Assembly: GCF_007785775.2 (NCBI RefSeq)
Contig: NZ_VNIK02000003.1
Span: forward strand, 276,902-340,901
DNA from: Flagellimonas hadalis
GTDB lineage: Bacteria > Bacteroidota > Bacteroidia > Flavobacteriales > Flavobacteriaceae
Reading direction: 5' to 3'
DNA: 64,000 nucleotides
The position numbers and the translations under genes were made by a program. Positions 22,346-30,522 of the stretch are shown here, piece after piece. Positions within the stretch are counted from its first letter, which is position 1; each line of letters starts with the position of its first letter. A model generated the notes under the pieces. That model saw only the letters and a list, made by a program, of their open reading frames with translations, did not search any database and was not told the origin of the DNA.

Positions 22346-23799
22346 TGGTGCTTCTCGAAGTGAACAATAAAAGTGGTACCGACCTCCTTCTCGCTCAACA
22401 CCCCAATTTTTCCGTTCATGGCTTCTACTTGTGTCTTTACCAGATAAAGTCCCAGGCCCTTTCCTTCGGTAGCTCCACTGAGCCTTCCATACATGTTGAA
22501 GATTTTGCGTTCCTTCTCGGGGGTGAGCTCCATACCGATCCCGTTGTCCGACACCCTTAGGATGATGTAACCACTGTTCTCTTCAGTGACCAATTGGATG
22601 ATGGGCGGCACGCCTTCCTTGGCATAGTGGATGGCGTTCAGGATCAGGTTATAGAAAATGTTCACCATATAGCTCTTAAGGCCGAATATGGTTTCTGCTT
22701 CGGAAAAATCGGTATTGACGGTTGCCTTTGCACGAATGATCTCCTCGGAGAGCAGACCATCCACATCTTTCATCACATCGGTCAATTTAATCTCCCTGAA
22801 CCGCTCCCTGTCGGCATTTTTAAGGGATAAGGAAAGATTGAGGTCCTTTATGGTCTGGTCCAATGCCTCAGTGGTATTTTCTATCTTTCTTACAATGTCA
22901 TCGTTCATTGGGTCCTTGCCCCAATCGTATATTTTGGACAACATCAACAGATTGGATATGGGTCCCCGCAAATTGTGCGATATGATCCTTACAAAGTTTT
23001 GGAGCTCATTGTTTTGTTGCACTACCTGTTGCTTGGTCATTACTTCCAAGGTGACATCCTGGGTAGTGCCCGCCATTCGCACGGGATTGCCAAGCTCATC
23101 ATAAAATGTTCGCCCTTTTTGGTGTACATATCTTATTTCGCCATCACCAACAATGACCCTGTGCACAATATCGTGTATGGCGTTTTTCTGTATGCTCGTA
23201 TCCACATCCTTTTGAAAAGCCTCCCTATCCTCTGGATGGATAATTTCCATCAGCGAGGCAAAGCTGGCCTTGAATTCCTTCGGGTTCTGATGAAAAATGT
23301 GGTACAGTTGATTGGACCAAATAATTTCGTCCTTGATCATGTCCCATTCCCAGTGCCCCACATTTGCGATGCGCTGTGCTTCCCTATACTTCCGCTCGCT
23401 GTCCCATAACTTATGGATATTGCTCACCTCATCCGTAATATCCTTCTGCCAAATGCAACATCCGGCCACTTCTCCAGATACATCGATAAAAGGCTGGAAC
23501 GAAAATTCGTGCACATAGGTATGGCCCTCTTCCTCAAAAGTGTGCTTGGCAGTGGTGGCGTAACGGTTGAGTGCTTTCTCGCACCCCTTATTGCAGGGAT
23601 TGAAAAAGACCCCGTTTTGGTATATGGACCTAAGGTCCATTCCTTTTATGGGTTTCCCCAATTGCTCTTTTTTGAACTTTTCCTCAAAAGAGGCATTATA
23701 GGCTGTTAGCTTATAGTCTTGGTCCATCGCCCAGACGACATCACCTCGATCTTCCACATTTTCGGCCTTGTTGTGTATGAGAACCTGTTTCCGCTTCAC
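22342..23799 (-). CDS. PAS-domain sensor histidine kinase
   Basis: A soluble histidine kinase of about 485 residues. An N-terminal PAS domain (VVWAMDQDYKLTAYNASF) contains a Cys-rich stretch NPCNKGCEKAL and GCCIW. A second PAS/PAC domain follows (RIANVGHWEWDMIKDEIIW through the GTTQDVT motif). The dimerisation helix has the phospho-accepting His in IISHNLRGPISNLL, and the catalytic domain shows N (FYNLILNAIHYA), G1 (DNGIGM) and G2 (GKGLGLYLV). No transmembrane segment is evident, so it senses a cytoplasmic signal. Start codon is uncertain: GTG 23799 was taken, with TTG 23817 an alternative and no good ATG. The response regulator gene just upstream is the natural partner. Confidence 0.87.
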   Translation of the reverse strand: MKRKQVLIHNKAENVEDRGDVVWAMDQDYKLTAYNASFEEKFKKEQLGKPIKGMDLRSIYQNGVFFNPCNKGCEKALNRYATTAKHTFEEEGHTYVHEFSFQPFIDVSGEVAGCCIWQKDITDEVSNIHKLWDSERKYREAQRIANVGHWEWDMIKDEIIWSNQLYHIFHQNPKEFKASFASLMEIIHPEDREAFQKDVDTSIQKNAIHDIVHRVIVGDGEIRYVHQKGRTFYDELGNPVRMAGTTQDVTLEVMTKQQVVQQNNELQNFVRIISHNLRGPISNLLMLSKIYDWGKDPMNDDIVRKIENTTEALDQTIKDLNLSLSLKNADRERFREIKLTDVMKDVDGLLSEEIIRAKATVNTDFSEAETIFGLKSYMVNIFYNLILNAIHYAKEGVPPIIQLVTEENSGYIILRVSDNGIGMELTPEKERKIFNMYGRLSGATEGKGLGLYLVKTQVEAMNGKIGVLSEKEVGTTFIVHFEKHH

Positions 23800-23893
23800 T
23801 GCTAAAATTTTGACCAAGTAAACTTGTCCCGGCAGATTGGGGGTGGGTCGCCAAGATGGATTGAATGTTCAGGGAATGATTTGTTTAAGGATT

Positions 23894-24283
23894 TTACTTG
23901 TATGAGCTTTGAAGATAGTCCTCCAAATGCTCTATACGCAAAGGCTTGGTTATAAATTCCTTGACGTACTTATTGAACTTCTTGGCCTCCAGCCTATCTT
24001 CATCGGATTCAGAGGAAGTCACGAGCAACACCTCATTGGTCCTTGGAAAATTTTCGAGTGTCATAAATTCCAAAAACTCGAAACCACTCATCTCGGGCAT
24101 GTTGATGTCCAATAGGATCAATGTTTTCACATTAGGGTTATCCCTATATCGTAGATCATCGAGGGCCAATTCAGGATTGGTAAAAGTTTTTACCCGATCC
24201 TCCATTCCCATTCTCCTGAAGTGTATGGTGTTTACAGTGTTCACCAAATCTTCATCATCGACTAGATAAATTTCCTTGTACAT
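23894..24283 (-). CDS. Single-domain response regulator (CheY-like)
   Basis: A 129-residue receiver domain without an output domain. The acidic pair is in YLVDDEDLV, the phosphorylated Asp is D59 in LLLDINMPEMSG-like LILLDINMPEMSG, the switch Thr/Ser is in LLVTSSESDED, and the conserved Lys is in FITKPL. It probably takes phosphate from the PAS kinase encoded next and passes it on by protein contact. Both genes run the same way with a 94-base gap that shows no terminator. Confidence 0.9.
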   Translation of the reverse strand: MYKEIYLVDDEDLVNTVNTIHFRRMGMEDRVKTFTNPELALDDLRYRDNPNVKTLILLDINMPEMSGFEFLEFMTLENFPRTNEVLLVTSSESDEDRLEAKKFNKYVKEFITKPLRIEHLEDYLQSSYK

Positions 24284-24420
24284 AATCTGTGTAATACTCC
24301 TTTAGTTGATTTTTGGTTTGTTTCACGCAAGGTCGAAATAAATTAAACATTTTTTGGCATACAGCATCCTTTTCTTTCAAAAAATATTGTTTATCCCCTT
24401 CATGAAACATGTATAAAAAC

Positions 24421-24452
24421 AAAAGAGCTTCCATTGGGGGAAGCTCTTTTTG
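24421..24452. terminator. Intrinsic terminator after tRNA-Leu
   Basis: A 12-bp perfect stem (24421-24432 with 24439-24450) around the 6-base loop ATTGGG, with T-rich flanks on both sides. It lies 11 bases beyond the tRNA 3' end and would end minus-strand transcription of the tRNA. Confidence 0.85.
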
Positions 24453-24462
24453 TCTTTTGAAG

Positions 24463-24544
24463 TGCGGATGACAGGAATCGAACCTGCACACCTTGCGGCA
24501 CTAGATCCTAAGTCTAGCGTGTCTACCAGTTCCACCACATCCGC
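24463..24544 (-). tRNA. tRNA-Leu (anticodon UAG)
   Basis: An 82-base tRNA on the minus strand. The acceptor stem is GCGGATG with CATCCGC, and the D arm contains AACTGGTAGACAC. The anticodon stem-loop CTAGA-CTTAGGA-TCTAG gives anticodon TAG. A class II variable arm follows (TGCCGCAAGGTGT), and the T arm carries GGTTCGATTCC. The long variable arm confirms Leu. CCA is not encoded. A promoter TTTG-N18-TATATTTG lies just upstream (24556-24585). Confidence 0.96.
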
Positions 24545-24555
24545 GGAAAGGAGTG

Positions 24556-24585
24556 CAAATATAAATCAATTTTCCGATTTGCAAA
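24556..24585 (-). promoter_or_regulatory. Promoter of tRNA-Leu
   Basis: On the minus strand the -33 element TTTG (24582-24585) and -7 element TATATTTG (24556-24563) are separated by 18 bases, an excellent match to the Bacteroidota sigma factor consensus. The predicted start is near 24551. Confidence 0.75.
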
Positions 24586-24641
24586 TCCGATACCTTGAAA
24601 AACTTGTTTTTTGTACTTTTAGTGTCCTTTTTAAAATCTAT

Positions 24642-26030
24642 ATGGAAGAAATCAACGATTACATCAACACCCACAAAGACAGATTTATCAGCGAACTTAT
24701 CGAGCTACTCAAACTCCCCTCCATCAGTGCAGACCCTGCCTATTCACAAGATGTGCTGGAAACCGCAAAGGTCGTCCAAAAGTCACTCATCGATGCAGGT
24801 TGCGAGAACACGGAAATTTGTGAGACCACAGGTTACCCAGTGGTGTACGGCGAAAAGATCATCGCCCCGAACCTACCCACGGTCCTAGTCTATGGCCACT
24901 ACGATGTGCAGCCACCGGATCCCATGAACCTATGGGACTCCCCTCCTTTTGAACCCGTCATCAAAAAAACCGACAGGCACCCTGATGGGGCTATTTTTGC
25001 ACGTGGTGCCTGCGATGATAAAGGCCAGTTTTTCATGCACGTCAAGGCCGTGGAGTTCATGATCAAGAACAATGTCCTGCCCTGCAATGTGAAGTTCATG
25101 ATAGAGGGAGAAGAGGAAGTAGGCAGCGACAGTCTTCCCAATTTTCTTAGGGAAAACAGTGAAAAATTCAAGAACGACATCATTTTGATTTCGGATACGG
25201 GCATGATTTCCAACGACACACCTTCCATAACCACTGGCCTGCGTGGACTGAGCTATGTGGAAGTGGAAGTGACCGGGGCCAACAGGGACCTTCATTCCGG
25301 GATTTATGGCGGCGCGGCACCCAATCCCATCAATGTGCTGGCCAAAATGATCGCTGCCCTGCACGATGAAAACAACCACATCACCATTCCCGGGTTTTAC
25401 GATAAGGTACAGGTCATCTCCGATGCCGAGCGTGCCGAAATGGCCAAAGCACCGTTCAATCTGGAAAAATACAAGGAAGCCTTGGATATCGGCGATGTCC
25501 ATGGTGAAAAAGGATATACCACTACGGAACGATTTGGAATACGGCCCACTTTGGATGTCAATGGTATTTGGGGTGGTTATACTGGCGAAGGTGCCAAAAC
25601 CGTAATTGCAAGTAAGGCCTATGCGAAAATATCCATGCGATTGGTCCCTGATCAAGATTGGCATGAGATCACCGACCTTTTCACCAAATATTTTACCTCA
25701 TTGGCCCCCAAAAGCGTGAAGGTAAAGGTAAAGCCACATCATGGTGGGCAAGCCTACGTGACCCCGATCGACGGTATTGGCTATCAAGCCGCCGCAAAGG
25801 CCATCGAGAAGACGTTTGGAAAAAGCCCCGTTCCGCAGCGCACTGGTGGAAGTATTCCCATTGTGGCCCTTTTTGAAGAGGTTTTTGACAGTAAGACCAT
25901 TCTGTTGGGATTTGGTCTGGACAGCGATGCCATCCACTCACCCAATGAGCATTTTGGGGTCTTTAACTTCTTGAAAGGAATTGAGACCATTCCGTATTTC
26001 TACAAATATTATGCGGAGATGAAGGCCTAG
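24642..26030 (+). CDS. M20 family metallo-dipeptidase
   Basis: A 462-residue M20 zinc peptidase (dipeptidase/CNDP type). Metal ligands are His and Asp in VLVYGHYDVQPPDP, the bridging Asp in GACDDKGQ, and Glu pairs in IEGEEEVGSDSL. The lid domain contains DLHSGIYGGAAPNP, and the last ligand His is in IHSPNEHF. It hydrolyses dipeptides or related amides in the cytoplasm. ATG 24642 is used; the frame stays open upstream through the tRNA but no tRNA-overlapping start makes sense. Its TAG stop shares CTAG with the convergent phnA gene. Confidence 0.9.
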   Translation: MEEINDYINTHKDRFISELIELLKLPSISADPAYSQDVLETAKVVQKSLIDAGCENTEICETTGYPVVYGEKIIAPNLPTVLVYGHYDVQPPDPMNLWDSPPFEPVIKKTDRHPDGAIFARGACDDKGQFFMHVKAVEFMIKNNVLPCNVKFMIEGEEEVGSDSLPNFLRENSEKFKNDIILISDTGMISNDTPSITTGLRGLSYVEVEVTGANRDLHSGIYGGAAPNPINVLAKMIAALHDENNHITIPGFYDKVQVISDAERAEMAKAPFNLEKYKEALDIGDVHGEKGYTTTERFGIRPTLDVNGIWGGYTGEGAKTVIASKAYAKISMRLVPDQDWHEITDLFTKYFTSLAPKSVKVKVKPHHGGQAYVTPIDGIGYQAAAKAIEKTFGKSPVPQRTGGSIPIVALFEEVFDSKTILLGFGLDSDAIHSPNEHFGVFNFLKGIETIPYFYKYYAEMKA

Positions 26031-26605
26031 AGCTTCTTCACGTATTTGGTTAGGATGACGATCTGTTGACCGTCCACCTTGCCTTCAATATATTCGGCAT
26101 TTTCGCGATCCAGGGAAATCCGTCGCACGGCGGTTCCCTGTTTTGCGACCATGCTGGAACCCTTCACCTTCAAATCCTTGACGAGCACCACGCTGTCGCC
26201 GTTTTCCAATACAACCCCGTTGGAATCACGATGAACCACCATATCCGTGGCATCCTGACCTTCCCCGGTCGCCTTGGCCCAGGCCAAGACCTCATCATCC
26301 AAGTACATCATGTCCAACAGATCTTGGGGCCATCCTTCGGATTTTAGACGATTCAACATTCGCCAAGCCACTACCTTGACGGCATCGTGCTCGCTCCACA
26401 TGCTATCGTTCAAACAACGCCAATGGTTGGAATCCATGGTTTCAGGATTCTCTATTTGGTTTTTACAAGTGGCACTTATCAAAATACTGCCATCCAATCC
26501 TCCTGTAGAAACAGGTGGAACCTCATAAATAACCAAGTCGTCGGCAGCCCCGCTTAGTTCGCATTGGTTTCCGCTCCTGTTCTGTAAATCTTCCAATAAT
26601 CCCAT
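26027..26605 (-). CDS. PhnA family protein (YjdM-like)
   Basis: A 192-residue protein of the PhnA family. An N-terminal zinc-ribbon-like part (NRSGNQCELSGAADDLVIYEVPP) and a middle WRCLNDSMWSEHDAVKVVAWRML segment precede the C-terminal PhnA SH3-like domain with DSNGVVLENGDSVVLVKDLKVKGS. The name comes from E. coli; members elsewhere have no settled role in phosphonate use, and none of the phn genes is present here. Stop overlaps that of the M20 gene in CTAG. Confidence 0.85.
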   Translation of the reverse strand: MGLLEDLQNRSGNQCELSGAADDLVIYEVPPVSTGGLDGSILISATCKNQIENPETMDSNHWRCLNDSMWSEHDAVKVVAWRMLNRLKSEGWPQDLLDMMYLDDEVLAWAKATGEGQDATDMVVHRDSNGVVLENGDSVVLVKDLKVKGSSMVAKQGTAVRRISLDRENAEYIEGKVDGQQIVILTKYVKKL

Positions 26606-26675
26606 GTTGTTGTATTTGTCGGCAAACTTAACATTTTTGGAAAGTAAAACATCCCATTATCAATTTTAACAAACT

Positions 26676-26715
26676 CTACATTTGTAGAATTAAAATATTT
26701 GTTCTATGTTTGTAG
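26676..26715. promoter_or_regulatory. Pair of BlaI-type operators upstream of blaI/blaR pair 1
   Basis: CTACATTTGTAG (26676-26687) and CTATGTTTGTAG (26704-26715) are two palindromes 28 bases apart, matching the BlaI/MecI core TACA-N2-TGTA. They lie 23-62 bases upstream of the BlaI-type gene and fit autorepression. Confidence 0.75.
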
Positions 26716-26737
26716 AGCAAAGTTAAAAATACCACAG

Positions 26738-27103
26738 ATGCAATTGTCAAAAGCAGAAGAAGAATTGATGAACATTGTTTGGATGTTAAAGAAGGCCTAC
26801 ATGAAAGACCTGCTGGATGCCTACCCGGAACCCAAACCGGCCACCACCACCGTGGCGACCCTTTTAAAACGGATGGCAGACAAAGGTTTTGTGGCTTATA
26901 AGACCATTGGCAGAAGTAGGGAATACTATCCTTTGGTGAAAAAACAGGATTATTTTTCCAAGCACGTGAACGGGCTCATCAAAAACTTTTTTAACGATAG
27001 CGCCAGCCAATTTGCTTCCTTCTTTGCCAAAGAAACGAACCTGAGCAAAGCTGAATTGGAAGAATTGAGAAAATTGATTGACAACGAAATCAAAAAGAAG
27101 TAA
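26738..27103 (+). CDS. BlaI/MecI family repressor (pair 1)
   Basis: A 121-residue penicillinase-repressor-type protein. The winged-helix domain starts QLSKAEEELMNIVWMLKKAYMKDLLDAYPEPKPATTTVATLLKRM and continues with GFVAYKTIGRSREYYPLV. A C-terminal dimerisation helix follows, where family members are cleaved by their BlaR partner. ATG 26738 gives the standard family N-terminus; upstream in-frame codons overlap the second operator. The M56 peptidase gene follows after two bases, the usual two-gene sensor-repressor unit. No beta-lactamase gene is nearby, so the signal is probably not a beta-lactam. Confidence 0.9.
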   Translation: MQLSKAEEELMNIVWMLKKAYMKDLLDAYPEPKPATTTVATLLKRMADKGFVAYKTIGRSREYYPLVKKQDYFSKHVNGLIKNFFNDSASQFASFFAKETNLSKAELEELRKLIDNEIKKK

Positions 27104-27105
27104 CT

Positions 27106-29313
27106 ATGTTGGTCTTCCTATTAAAATCCACCGCATGCCTAGTCATTTTCTTGGCCTTTTATAAACTGGTACTGGAAAAGGAAAGCATCCACCAGTTCAA
27201 GCGATTCTTTCTGTTGGGCGCATTGATTGCTTCCTTTTTGATCCCTGCCGTGGTCTTTACCGAATATGTGGACGTGCCGGAGCAAATAGTTCTTTCAGCA
27301 TCCCCTATTGCCGGGGAGATACCGAACACCACAACTGAACAAGTAGTTGCAGAAGAGTCCTATTTTGATTGGGAAATTGGATTGTGGACAGTTTACATTA
27401 TTGGTGTTATCGGATTTGGATTTCGATTTTTAAGGAACCTGGCGCAAATCACGCTACGCATCCGTAAGAATCCCAAATTCAAGGAAAATTTTATCACTCG
27501 GGTCCTTTTAAGACAATCCCTACCTCCACATACCTTCTTCAACTATGTCTTTTTGAACCAAAGGCAGTTTGAGGAAAAACATATTCCCCAAGAAGTGCTT
27601 TTACATGAGGAGACCCATGCGAAGCAACGACATAGTTTGGATATCCTGCTCATTGAACTGGCACAGGTTTTTTTGTGGTTCAACCCTATCATTTATTTGT
27701 TCAAATCGTCCATAAAGCTGAACCACGAATTTTTGGCGGACAGGGCCGTGATCAGCAAGAATTGTGACCATTCGCATTATCAGAATACCATCTTATCGTA
27801 CTTATCACACGATAGTTTTGAAAAATATCAGTCGACCGGCATTGCCAATGCCATTAATTATTCATCAATCAAAAAACGTTTTACAGTCATGAAAACAAAC
27901 ACATCAAGAAAATCATTTGTATTGAGGAGCCTGCTCGTGCTTCCGCTTACAGCCCTGTTATTGTTCGGGTTTAGCGAAAAACGACAAATTGAAAAAGAGA
28001 CTTCCATTGACAAAGTCATTAGATTAGATCTTTTGGAAAATGGAAGCGTTCAATTGGGAAATGAAATCGTGCAATTGAATGAACTCTCAAAAATTTTAAA
28101 ACAAGATTACTTACAAACATTTGATGCCAAAAAAACCAAGGTTGAAATGAATGTTGTGCAGCCGATACATTACAACGTCATAAGCGCTGTGGCAGAAGAA
28201 ATAAGAACAACAGGAGTAGACCAAATTAATGTGTTTGCAAATGAGGTGATTATGGATAAAGGCCAATTCAAGGAAAATATTCCCATTACTCCCACCACAA
28301 CTATGTTGAATGCCAACATGATGACGGTGGTCGGTAATAGCACAGAAAAAGGCGTCTCCCAATCCGACCTTAAGGTCTATAATGAATTGGCGAAAAAATA
28401 CAACGCCATCCCGATTGAAAAAAGGACAATCCCTTTGGAAGATTTGAAAGAATTGGAGCGCATCTATCGAGAAATGGACGAAACACAAAAGGAGCATGCA
28501 CTACCTTTCCCAGAATGTTTGCCAAAACAGGATAGTCAAAAAGCCATCGATTTCATTGAAATCCACATCAATAATAACGGTAAATTGTTATTTCAAGGCA
28601 AGATAGTTCCCTTGGAAGATTTAAAGGAAATGCTTTCCAAAGTCAACGAACATCTTTCCTATGATCAACGTAAAAAAACGGTCCGTTCGGTCATATACGT
28701 AGAGGCCAAGACTCCAAAAGATGTCATCCAAAAGGTGGATAAAATCATTGCGGAATACGGTTCTGCCACCATCAACATTGTGGGTCCAGAAACTTCCATG
28801 CAATCCAGTGCCTCCCGTGAGGAAATGAAGGAATACAATGCCTTGGCCAAAAAGTACAATGCCATGGACCAGAACCATATGATCATCAAAAAACAAGAGG
28901 TAAAACGATTGAAGGAAATCTATGGCAAAATGTCCAAAAAGCAACAGGAAGATGCCGAACCCTTCCCCAATTTTCCACCGCCACCACCGGCTCCCGATGC
29001 ACCTGAACCTCCTAAAAATGTTCCAGCAATAGAGGCGGCTGTTCCTTCTCCTCCCAGTGTTGCGCCAGTTGAGGAACCAACTTCCGCACTACCTGCACCT
29101 CCTGCCCCACCAGAACCAAAGTCTCCATTGGAGCATATCAAGGAAATGGCTGCCAAGGGGGCAACTTTTACCTTTAACGGAAAAGAAATATCCAGCAAGA
29201 AAGCCATTGAGGTGGTTAAAGAGAACAAATTCATATATATCTTATCAATGACATCCGAAGGAGACCACCCTGTGGTGAAACTAGGTGCCAAGCCCATTGA
29301 AATAGAAAGCTAG
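27106..29313 (+). CDS. BlaR1-like M56 peptidase sensor with two ExbD-like periplasmic domains
   Basis: A 735-residue membrane protein. The N-terminal M56 domain has helices at about 5-22, 34-52 and 93-108, and the zinc motif HEETH at 167-171 with downstream NHEFLADR. A further helix follows (about 271-290). The periplasmic part has two segments resembling the ExbD periplasmic domain (302-384 and 482-562; for example IHINNNGKLLFQGKIVPLED), alternating with two related repeats around EYNALAKKYNA (421-470 and 573-623). A Pro-rich stretch (624-672) comes before the C-terminal domain. No penicillin-binding sensor domain is present, unlike BlaR1. It presumably cleaves the adjacent BlaI protein after an envelope signal. 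Confidence 0.8.
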   Translation: MLVFLLKSTACLVIFLAFYKLVLEKESIHQFKRFFLLGALIASFLIPAVVFTEYVDVPEQIVLSASPIAGEIPNTTTEQVVAEESYFDWEIGLWTVYIIGVIGFGFRFLRNLAQITLRIRKNPKFKENFITRVLLRQSLPPHTFFNYVFLNQRQFEEKHIPQEVLLHEETHAKQRHSLDILLIELAQVFLWFNPIIYLFKSSIKLNHEFLADRAVISKNCDHSHYQNTILSYLSHDSFEKYQSTGIANAINYSSIKKRFTVMKTNTSRKSFVLRSLLVLPLTALLLFGFSEKRQIEKETSIDKVIRLDLLENGSVQLGNEIVQLNELSKILKQDYLQTFDAKKTKVEMNVVQPIHYNVISAVAEEIRTTGVDQINVFANEVIMDKGQFKENIPITPTTTMLNANMMTVVGNSTEKGVSQSDLKVYNELAKKYNAIPIEKRTIPLEDLKELERIYREMDETQKEHALPFPECLPKQDSQKAIDFIEIHINNNGKLLFQGKIVPLEDLKEMLSKVNEHLSYDQRKKTVRSVIYVEAKTPKDVIQKVDKIIAEYGSATINIVGPETSMQSSASREEMKEYNALAKKYNAMDQNHMIIKKQEVKRLKEIYGKMSKKQQEDAEPFPNFPPPPPAPDAPEPPKNVPAIEAAVPSPPSVAPVEEPTSALPAPPAPPEPKSPLEHIKEMAAKGATFTFNGKEISSKKAIEVVKENKFIYILSMTSEGDHPVVKLGAKPIEIES

Positions 29314-29337
29314 TGGTCCAAGAAGTCTAATTATGTT

Positions 29338-29361
29338 AAAAGCCCCTTAATTGGGGCTTTT
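29338..29361. terminator. Intrinsic terminator after BlaR-like pair 1
   Basis: AAAAGCCCC-TTAATT-GGGGCTTTT is a perfect 9-bp stem with a 6-base loop, 25 bases after the stop codon. Confidence 0.88.
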
Positions 29362-29421
29362 CATGTAACAATAGTTCCAAAATCACGTTCTAATACCCTA
29401 TCAATCAAAGAGAACACGAAC

Positions 29422-30522
29422 ATGCTACAACGTTTTTTTATTTTTTGCTCTGGAGCCGACACTGAAATCTTAAAAACCTGCTCCAATGGCGAACAGAACA
29501 AATATGCCGGAATTGGTGCTACGGTATTCTTCACCGCCGTTATGGCGTTCATTGCCAGCGGTTATGCCCTTTACACGGTTTTTGACAATATTTACACGTC
29601 CATCTTTTTTGGATTGATCTGGGGGCTTTTGATCTTCAATCTGGACCGATATATCGTTTCCACCATTAAAAAGAGGGACAATTTTAAAAATGAGCTGCTC
29701 CAAGCTGCTCCACGTATCGTTTTGGCTTTGATCATTGCCGTGGTCATCTCCAAACCCTTGGAAATGAAAATCTTTGAGAAGGAAATCAACCAAGTACTTC
29801 TGGAAGAAAAAAATGCCATGACCTTGGACAACAAGGAGCAGTTGGCGCTTCAATACACCCCAAAAATGGCGAGCCTTAACCAAGACATTGCCAACCTGAA
29901 AGGGGAAATTGCCGCCAAAGAAGCAGAGACCAATGCATTGTACGACACCTATATTTCCGAGGCTGAAGGCACTGCGGGAACAGGTCTTTTGGGTAAAGGA
30001 CCCGTCTATAAGGAAAAACGTGATAAACACGATGCCGCCTTGGCGGAACTCAACACCTTGAAAGAAACCAACGCAACCAAAATTACAGGCCTAGAAGCCC
30101 AAATTGCGGCCTTGGAAACGGATTACAATACGGCGGTGACCAATTCCCAACCCATCATCGATGGTTTTGACGGACTCATGGCGCGCATCAACGCCTTGGG
30201 CAAATTGCCTTGGTTCCCTTCCTTTTTTATCTTTTTGTTGTTCTTGGCCATTGAAACGGCACCTATCATTGCCAAACTGTTGGCCCCCAAAGGGGAATAC
30301 GACTTCAAGTTTGAAGAGCAGGAAAGTGTGGTGTCCACTTGGGTGACCCAAAAAGTGGAGCAACGCAAACTGCTGTTGACCACCGATGGGGAAATCAATC
30401 AGCAAATCTATACCGACATCAAGAACGAGGAGGAATTGTACCAATACAAAAAGAAGAAAGCCGAGGAGCTGCTACGCTTGCAGGCCGACTCTTTCCACAA
30501 CGTCCAAGTGAAGGGGCTTTAG
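29422..30522 (+). CDS. DUF4407 membrane protein
   Basis: A 366-residue DUF4407 protein. Two helices at the start (ATVFFTAVMAFIASGYALY and SIFFGLIWGLLIFNLD) are followed by DRYIVSTIKKRD and another helix. A long coiled-coil-like segment rich in Lys, Glu and Ala (about 125-240) precedes a last helix WFPSFFIFLLFLAIETAPII and a charged C-terminus. Members are widespread in Bacteroidota and have no assigned function. Its TAG stop shares TTAG with the convergent MutS-like gene. Confidence 0.85.
   Translation: MLQRFFIFCSGADTEILKTCSNGEQNKYAGIGATVFFTAVMAFIASGYALYTVFDNIYTSIFFGLIWGLLIFNLDRYIVSTIKKRDNFKNELLQAAPRIVLALIIAVVISKPLEMKIFEKEINQVLLEEKNAMTLDNKEQLALQYTPKMASLNQDIANLKGEIAAKEAETNALYDTYISEAEGTAGTGLLGKGPVYKEKRDKHDAALAELNTLKETNATKITGLEAQIAALETDYNTAVTNSQPIIDGFDGLMARINALGKLPWFPSFFIFLLFLAIETAPIIAKLLAPKGEYDFKFEEQESVVSTWVTQKVEQRKLLLTTDGEINQQIYTDIKNEEELYQYKKKKAEELLRLQADSFHNVQVKGL

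Noticed and set aside
26738-29313. Beta-lactam resistance regulators
   Set aside because: The BlaI/BlaR names fit the folds, but neither M56 protein has a penicillin-binding sensor domain and no beta-lactamase or mecA-like gene is nearby.
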